The notes beneath the pieces are model-generated. The model ran no database searches, had not been told where the DNA came from, and saw only the letters and a program-made list of their open reading frames with translations. DNA of 64,000 bases from Micropterix aruncella (Eukaryota; Arthropoda; Insecta; Lepidoptera; Micropterigidae): positions 63,946,665 through 64,010,664 of the forward strand of contig OX155980.1 in assembly GCA_944548615.1 (NCBI GenBank), read 5' to 3'. Shown here in pieces: positions 56,906 through 64,000 of the stretch (position 1 is the stretch's first letter; each line of letters starts with the position of its first letter). The translations under genes and the position numbers were made by a program.

Positions 56906-58371
56906 ATAATATATTGATGCTTCCGAAATGCTGCGAACACTACAGGTAATATTTCGGAAAGATTTTGCAGTAAACCAGAGTTCCTTTATTAATAAAATAT
57001 TTAGTATTTAATTAATTATGTCATTATTTATTATCCGCTTTCCACATCGCCCAATTAGAACAACATGAACACTATTGTTTGAGTTGGAATTCCAAATAGA
57101 AAATTTTTTTTATCCAAAGCGTTGTTATTCAATTTATAAAATGAGATAATTAATTAACTTTATGTCTTTTATTATTGCCGTTATTGGGCGTTGGTTAAAG
57201 TGTCTATAGAATAGAATAGAATAGCATAACTTTATTGTGCTATAAAAACATAACCTAATGAATATTACGCTGGTTTTATAAAAAAGACAATTTATGCACA
57301 AATGGCGGACTTATCGCTATAGCGATATCTTACAGGCAACCATTTTTTATGTCTCATCTTTTTATTTTCCCGGCCCACTAACCAATTAGGAGAGAGGGGT
57401 TTTAAACGCTATTTTTTTTTCAAGATGAAGTTGTTAGTCCTCATTATCCCTAGGATGATTAAGACCGGTCCGTAGGTAGATAACGATCTGCAGTACATTG
57501 CGAACAAAGTTTAATTGTGTTAGACTCCTAAATACTGTGAGAACAAAGGTACGTAATGAAAATCAGGTAAAATTTTCACAAATGCTTTTGCTGGGGTTTC
57601 TCAGCCATCTAAAATACTTGTTGTCAAATGTAGCCCATTTAATCTCAAAGGCCATAGTTTGAAGAACGTTTTAGATGAGTTGAAACTGTTTGAGAGTTTT
57701 TCTTTAAAATTCAATTAAATTTATTATTTTTTGGGTTTATTTTTCTTACACAATTTTTTAAACTAAATTTTAATAAAAGACTAATGGAGATCGATAGGTT
57801 TTTAACTCTTTCAGAGTTTGAAAACTTGAAATTGACACAGGGATGTGATAATCTATAAATCATAACATGTCTCGGTTTTATCGATATTTATCTGCGTATA
57901 AAAAAATGTCCCTAAAGTATAAAATATCAGTAAAAAAATGGCATCAATCCTTTACCAATTGTTTATATAACATATTATATTTATAAATAAAATGTTATTA
58001 ATTATCCCCTAAACAAATTCTAAAGGCTTAGACGCGATAGTATTCTCACTCACTTTTCAAAGAAAGAGAGGCATAAGAAATTAAACTATGGTTTGCTTGA
58101 CGTTACATTTTGTTGAATTGTTACAACTATCGTAGGCTGTGATATCTATAGGAGACGACTCGTTTTTGATTCATTTGTTTGTTACTGGCAAACGGCAACA
58201 GAATTGACAGACTAATCATAGCGGCAGAGGCTATTAAAAATAGTTTGATATACATATACTGACTGCATTTTTCAAGCTATTTTTTCCTGATTTTTTGCCG
58301 CTTTCAGATATAATCGCATCACAACATGCGATGCAATATTCGCACTATTTGAAAGTTATTGCGCGCACGAA
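56906..58371. other. no recognisable gene; AATAG run
   Basis: A TAGAATAGAATAGAATAG microsatellite lies at 57205-57223, of the kind often left as a LINE or SINE tail. No coding signal otherwise. Confidence 0.4.
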
Positions 58372-59550
58372 ATGAGCAACTATCGCAACACAACAGGAAA
58401 CGCAACGCGCCCACGGAACGAGCCACAACAATTTGCGCCAATATTCTCCGCCCATTGTAAAACGTATTCATGTTTAAGATTCGTTCTAGACATAAAGGCT
58501 CCACTCGAAATTTTCAGAACTGTACAAATTGTGGAAATAAACAATGCTAAGTCATTGCCAAAATTAATTTCACGCGGGGTACCTCAGGGCTCTATACTTG
58601 GACCACTACTATTTATTATTTTTATTAATGATATCGATAGGACAATTACGCCGCCAGTAAAGACGCTTCTATACGCCGATGACACCAGCTTCTTTTTTGA
58701 AAATAAAAACACCCAGGTCTTGGAAAAGCTGATAAACGAGCAGCTTCTTGTGGCTAACACTTGGTTTGAAAAAAATCAACTTTTCATAAACCCATCAATA
58801 ACGGTAGCGATGAAATTTTCAACTACTAAAAAGAGTGACAAAAATATTACGATTAAAATGGAATCAGAAAATATAAATATTGTCCGAAATACTAAATTCT
58901 TAGGGATCACTTTAGATGAAAATTTAAACTGGAATCAACATATCGATAATTTGTGTGCAACTTTGTCATCGGCAGTCTATGCTATAAGAAAGGTGAAATT
59001 TCTGGCTGGCGAACGTGCAGCGATCAGTGTGTATCACTCCTGCTTCCATTCAAAGATGTCTTATGCGATATTACTATGGGGTAATGCAACCGATACCCAT
59101 CGCATTTTTGTGCTACAAAAGCAAGCCGTTAGGACAATTTTTGGTGTAAGCAGAGAAACACATTGCGCCCCTTTTTTTATTAAAGCTGGTATCCTTACCA
59201 TATCGTCTATGTACATATATCAGTGCCTTTTATACGCCAAAGAGAATATTTTAAATTGCGAGCTTCACTCCACTCGGCATAGCCATAATACGCGACATAA
59301 GAACAATGTGTTATTGCCTAAAGTACGCTTGACTAAATATCAAAAAACATTTTTATATATAAGTTTTAAATTGTTCAATGCTTTGCCATCATCAACGAAA
59401 AGACTTGAGATGGCAGCATATAAAATCTGCTTGAAAAATCAGTTAGTCAAACATGCCCTTTACAAACTGGACGACTTTTATCATATTGCGTCCACAATTA
59501 TTTATTGCTTGATTATAAATATCCATATTATGACTATACTTTCGAACTAA
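58372..59550 (+). CDS. LINE reverse transcriptase ORF, 5'-truncated but open (392 codons)
   Basis: Longest open frame with real homology in the window. From about codon 60 on it is a reverse transcriptase of the jockey/CR1/L2-like LINE group: RGVPQGSILGPLLFIIFIND (codons 69-88), LLYADDTSFFFEN with an intact catalytic Y-A-D-D (codons 99-111), NTKFLGITLDENLNWNQHID (codons 172-191), SYAILLWGNATDTHRIFVLQ (codons 230-249) and a C-terminal thumb/connection-like region with SLHS/THR..HNTRHKN (around codon 285). The first ~45 codons do not look like this family; the Met at 58372 is probably a chance start upstream of the truncation. The endonuclease and N-terminal palm are missing, so the product could not transpose by itself. 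A 3' UTR continues to at least 59700. Confidence 0.9.
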   Translation: MSNYRNTTGNATRPRNEPQQFAPIFSAHCKTYSCLRFVLDIKAPLEIFRTVQIVEINNAKSLPKLISRGVPQGSILGPLLFIIFINDIDRTITPPVKTLLYADDTSFFFENKNTQVLEKLINEQLLVANTWFEKNQLFINPSITVAMKFSTTKKSDKNITIKMESENINIVRNTKFLGITLDENLNWNQHIDNLCATLSSAVYAIRKVKFLAGERAAISVYHSCFHSKMSYAILLWGNATDTHRIFVLQKQAVRTIFGVSRETHCAPFFIKAGILTISSMYIYQCLLYAKENILNCELHSTRHSHNTRHKNNVLLPKVRLTKYQKTFLYISFKLFNALPSSTKRLEMAAYKICLKNQLVKHALYKLDDFYHIASTIIYCLIINIHIMTILSN

Positions 59551-59774
59551 GTTTTAGATTTTATTGACATTGTTTTTAATTACGCATGTTTCAGATTTTT
59601 TCTTTTTATGGTATTGATTATTATTTGTTTGATTATTGATTATTTTGTAAAGTTGACTATTTTTAAGTAATCACCTCTGATTACAATTATTTTTTTCCTT
59701 TTAATTAATCAAAGCGGTTTTATCATCCGGTAAATTATGATTGTAAAAGTTGACATGTTCCTCAGTATTGTGAA

Positions 59775-59974
59775 NNNNNNNNNNNNNNNNNNNNNNNNNN
59801 NNNNNNNNNNNNNNNNNNNNNNNNNNNNNNNNNNNNNNNNNNNNNNNNNNNNNNNNNNNNNNNNNNNNNNNNNNNNNNNNNNNNNNNNNNNNNNNNNNNN
59901 NNNNNNNNNNNNNNNNNNNNNNNNNNNNNNNNNNNNNNNNNNNNNNNNNNNNNNNNNNNNNNNNNNNNNNNNNN
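59775..59974. other. assembly gap, 200 N
   Basis: Exactly 200 undetermined bases; a round number suggests a placeholder of unknown true size. It abuts the palindrome block, which probably stopped assembly. Confidence 0.99.
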
Positions 59975-60030
59975 ATCTAATTTTATATATTATTGAAAAT
60001 AATTTAAAAAAATTTACACCCTTAAAATAT

Positions 60031-60191
<161 letters not shown>

Positions 60192-60227
60192 ATAGTTTTG
60201 TGTATATATTCTTTTTAGAATTGATCA

Positions 60228-60353
60228 ATAAGATGATTATAAAGTAAATAATTATAAAAGCCACTTACATCGTGACGAAGGATTCCCTTGATCAAGGGAA
60301 TCCTTCGTCACGATGTAAGTGGCTTTTATAATTATTTACTTTATAATCATCTT

Positions 60354-60355
<2 letters not shown>
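60228..60355. repeat. perfect 128-bp palindrome
   Basis: Two 64-base arms with no spacer, centred on TTGATCAA at 60288-60295. Arm text includes CCACTTACATCGTGACGAAG. I found no mismatch. Outside it, the left flank is unique text and the right flank is (AT)n. Confidence 0.97.
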
Positions 60356-60784
<429 letters not shown>

Positions 60785-60813
60785 TTTGATATTTTAAGGG
60801 TGTAAATTTTTTT

Positions 60814-61633
<820 letters not shown>

Positions 61634-61756
61634 CTAGATTAGAGCCTTATTAACGGATGCATTGTAACAATATTATAGGATAGTAGGTTAGAGCATATTA
61701 TGTAAGGCACTATGTTATTAATGAAATGTACCACCTACTATCTGTTTCGTTACAAA

Positions 61757-62060
61757 TAAATAAATAAATAAATAAATGGAAACTAATTAGACCTAGAAAC
61801 TTTGAATTAAGATTACATAGTTGAAAATCGGATGTTTGAAAAGTCGGTTTAAATTTCCGATTCCATCTGTCCACGACAGCGCTCACAACCGCAGGCAGAG
61901 TTCCCCTTTCCAGTCCCCTCTTCGAGGAGGCTACCGGGTTAGATCTGATCAATGAGTTAAGCCGACCTAAAACAACAGACCTGATGACAAACCTAACCTG
62001 TCTTATATGACCTGACTCATATGCTAATATTAATAGGGGGGTGGTAGCGGATGATTCCAC
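61757..62060 (-). repeat. retroelement 3' fragment with (TTTA)n tail
   Basis: The minus strand reads GGTCGGCTTAACTCATTGAT ... CCCGGTAGCCTCCTCGAAGA then GTTGTGAGCGCTGTCGTGGA and ends in a TTTATTTATTTATTTATTTG tail (61757-61778). The CGGTAGCCTCCTCGAAGA part matches 38505-38525 at the start of the diverged M relative. The ORF 61710-62060 is open for 116 codons without a known motif. Looks like the 3' end of a LINE or SINE. Confidence 0.55.
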
Positions 62061-62501
62061 CGCTGTGTTGAAATAAAGCCATGAAAGTAATTTTCAAGAA
62101 CCTTAAAAAAAATGTCAGTCTCTCATCGTTGGAGTGCAAGCAATGGTGGGTCTTGCTTTGATACCTGATACCTGCCATAATGAATTGTGATGGAATACAT
62201 GCTGGTAATTTGAATGAATGGTCACTTGGTCACTTGGTCTTAATGGTCGCTTTCACTAGTAGTAACCGTAGTCAATTTTGATTTTAGTTCGGTGTAGAAT
62301 TTTTAAGCTGTCTGTTGCCATAAATACTTCTGGCGCTAGTGCACGAAAAGTATTACTATATTAGTATCTTATGATATTAGTATAGTATACTATTATAGTT
62401 GACAATACTAGTATACTATTAGTATAATTATTCGACTTAAAATACAAGTCCCCTAAGTCCCCAACTCAATAAAATCGGTCTAATAGTTCGATTCGTTTCA
62501 G

Positions 62502-62660
62502 ACACGGCTCAGTGGCATAGTGGTTAGGTCGACTGGTGTTACATTGTAAGATTTCGGGTTCGGTCGATTTTTCGTTAGGAAAGTGGCATTAAAAATAACA
62601 GAATTGCATTTCAATTCTATCGCTCGAATGCGATAAACAAGACACACACATACATGTTAC
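62502..62660 (+). repeat. tRNA-derived SINE
   Basis: GGCTCAGTGGCATAGTGGTT then AGG (A box region) at 62506-62527 and TTTCGGGTTCGGTCGATTTT (B box GGTTCGGTC) at 62552-62571; spacing fits a tRNA. It is followed by a non-tRNA body (GTGGCATTAAAAATAACAG, CGCTCGAATGCGATAAAC) up to a CA-rich stretch. No CCA or full cloverleaf, so a SINE rather than a tRNA gene. Different head sequence from the SINE at 43402-43492. Confidence 0.72.
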
Positions 62661-63060
62661 ACGCACACATAGTTGGTTGGTTGGCTGTAAGAGATAGCCG
62701 TAAGATAATAAAATAAACCCGCCCATCGTGAAATTTTCCAGTAAAGTAGAAACAAACATATTATGTACAATGGGCTTCCTGACTGTGAGGGTGTGCACGT
62801 TATTTCGCGGAGAAAGGAGGGACTAAGGGTAGGGAAGGGAGGGATGGTGGTATATTGTAACAAGACGATAACGTTGCTATTGTCAGCAAACGTGACAAAT
62901 TCTTTCGGCTTTGGATTTCGAGGAGGGATGCGTCGCGTCGCCGCGGGGACGATATTGGGTGAGAGATTCTTCTGCCGCAATTCGGCTACGGCGGACGCGA
63001 AGGCGGCGACGCAGCGATTTCCAAAGTTTGCAACCTCCAAAGTAAGGGTATCGTGAGATA
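62661..63060. promoter_or_regulatory. G-rich then CpG-rich block
   Basis: 62810-62850 is G/A-rich (GGAGAAAGGAGGGACTAAGG) and 62930-63020 is CpG-rich (GGATGCGTCGCGTCGCCGCG, GCGGACGCGAAGGCGGCGAC). Opposite-strand ORFs 62657-63040 and 62763-63056 overlap fully; neither has a motif. A possible host promoter or exon edge, not proven. Confidence 0.3.
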
Positions 63061-64000
63061 ACGCAATTAGAAATTGAATCTAATGTCGCCTATTTCCAAA
63101 ATTAGTTTCTATTCGAAAACGCCTTTGATTTGCTCGAATTAATTTTAAGTGTCACTAGTAGAAATGAAGTCTACTGGAAAGTTAGTTTTAAACTATTACA
63201 GTTTAAATATTTTTCGACCTATATTTATTGTATAAAATCTATATGTATAGCAGCTATATTATATAGTTTAGTGATTTGCACACTTTTTATTATAATTAAA
63301 TAACCTATTCCTATTTTATTCTTTTTTTGACCATTTCATTTACTACATGTCTATTTAATTTAGTAAATATTATTGTACATTTAGTACATGATTATTTTAT
63401 TTATTAAATTTTATTAAGTACAAAAATATTTTATTGGATATTAGTCGTATTCTAAATTAGAATAGAACACCATTACAATATCATATATTTCATTAATAAG
63501 CAATACAAAGCAAATAGAATTATATCTATAACTCAATATGTGTAGCAGGTAATATTGATGAAGGACGCTCTCAGGAATACAAAAATATTTTCTTTTCGCC
63601 CCGTTTCGTCTGTGGTTAAATTAATTAATGTATTAGCTCTTAGCTTAAGCCTGCATGAGACTTGGATCTCATATCCATATGTCATTACAGAAAGCTGCAT
63701 ATGGGTACGACAAAATACCCGTATAAGCAGTTGTTTTATGATTTGATATTAGTGTCGTGATCTTTGCGGAGAGACCATCTTATAAGGGAGAAAGATAATG
63801 ATGGGTTTTGCTTCTTAGTGTTTTTATTTTAAGTTTAGTATTGTCTATAGTGCGCCATGTTTAGCATTGCCTATTTATATAGAAATTGTTAAACATGGGT
63901 TCTAGGTGGAATATGGAAATCGAACCTGTTACAGTTGCTTTCAATCCTCCGAGTCTTATATTATTCGGATTTGTGCAAACACGTGGCAGTCGCCGTAATA
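63061..64000. other. no recognisable feature
   Basis: AT-rich. ORF 63555-63746 has no motif. Confidence 0.4.

Noticed and set aside
62657..63056. Two fully overlapping ORFs on opposite strands (127 and 97 codons)
   Set aside because: Neither has a recognisable motif, and GC-rich composition explains both.

Overview
The window is AT-rich eukaryotic DNA that looks like a repeat-dense intergenic stretch of an insect genome, most likely a moth or butterfly. The reasons are the kinds of mobile element present: a short non-autonomous Helitron of the type with a TCCTACTAATATTATAAA-like start and CTAG end, jockey/CR1-type and RTE-type LINEs, mariner and piggyBac relatives, tRNA-headed SINEs and many small fold-back elements. 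No prokaryotic gene layout, CRISPR array or operon is present, and I could not recognise any exon of a host gene. The species call is an inference from repeat families.

Layout. 0-7 kb: a LINE reverse transcriptase split by a piggyBac-like element (TTAA on both sides), a small LINE scrap, then a 2.1-kb decayed Helitron helicase. 7-14 kb: a decayed LINE (9.56-10.64 kb), a CpG-rich block, and a 219-bp non-autonomous Helitron. 14-29 kb: three of the six copies of a ~0.57-0.61-kb palindrome-bearing element (called family P here), a LINE C-terminal scrap, a piggyBac-like 3' end, two mariner remnants and a fold-back element. 29-31.4 kb: an RTE-type LINE on the minus strand, carrying one exact insertion of a ~0.67-kb element (called family M) and having a second M copy at its 3' side. 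31.5-39 kb: a CpG-rich block, a TA-flanked long-TIR MITE with a nested insertion, a second fold-back element, a LINE 3' tail, a hAT-like MITE, a second TA-flanked MITE and a diverged M relative. 41.7-47.7 kb: an M copy nested in another M copy, a tRNA-headed SINE, a LINE C-terminus and another M copy. 48-53 kb: two adjacent P copies, a LINE reverse transcriptase split by a third P copy, a mariner remnant and an RTE C-terminus. 53-64 kb: a 5S-rRNA-like segment, the longest open reverse transcriptase ORF in the window (58.37-59.55 kb), a 200-base assembly gap, and a striking block of nested perfect palindromes joined by long (AT)n tracts (59.97-61.63 kb).

These sequences do not form a pathway; they are layers of insertion. 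Several nested events are clean enough to give the empty site: piggyBac into LINE, M into RTE, M into M, P into LINE. Families P and M and the 60-61 kb palindrome block are the parts I could not assign to a named family and consider most worth a second look.
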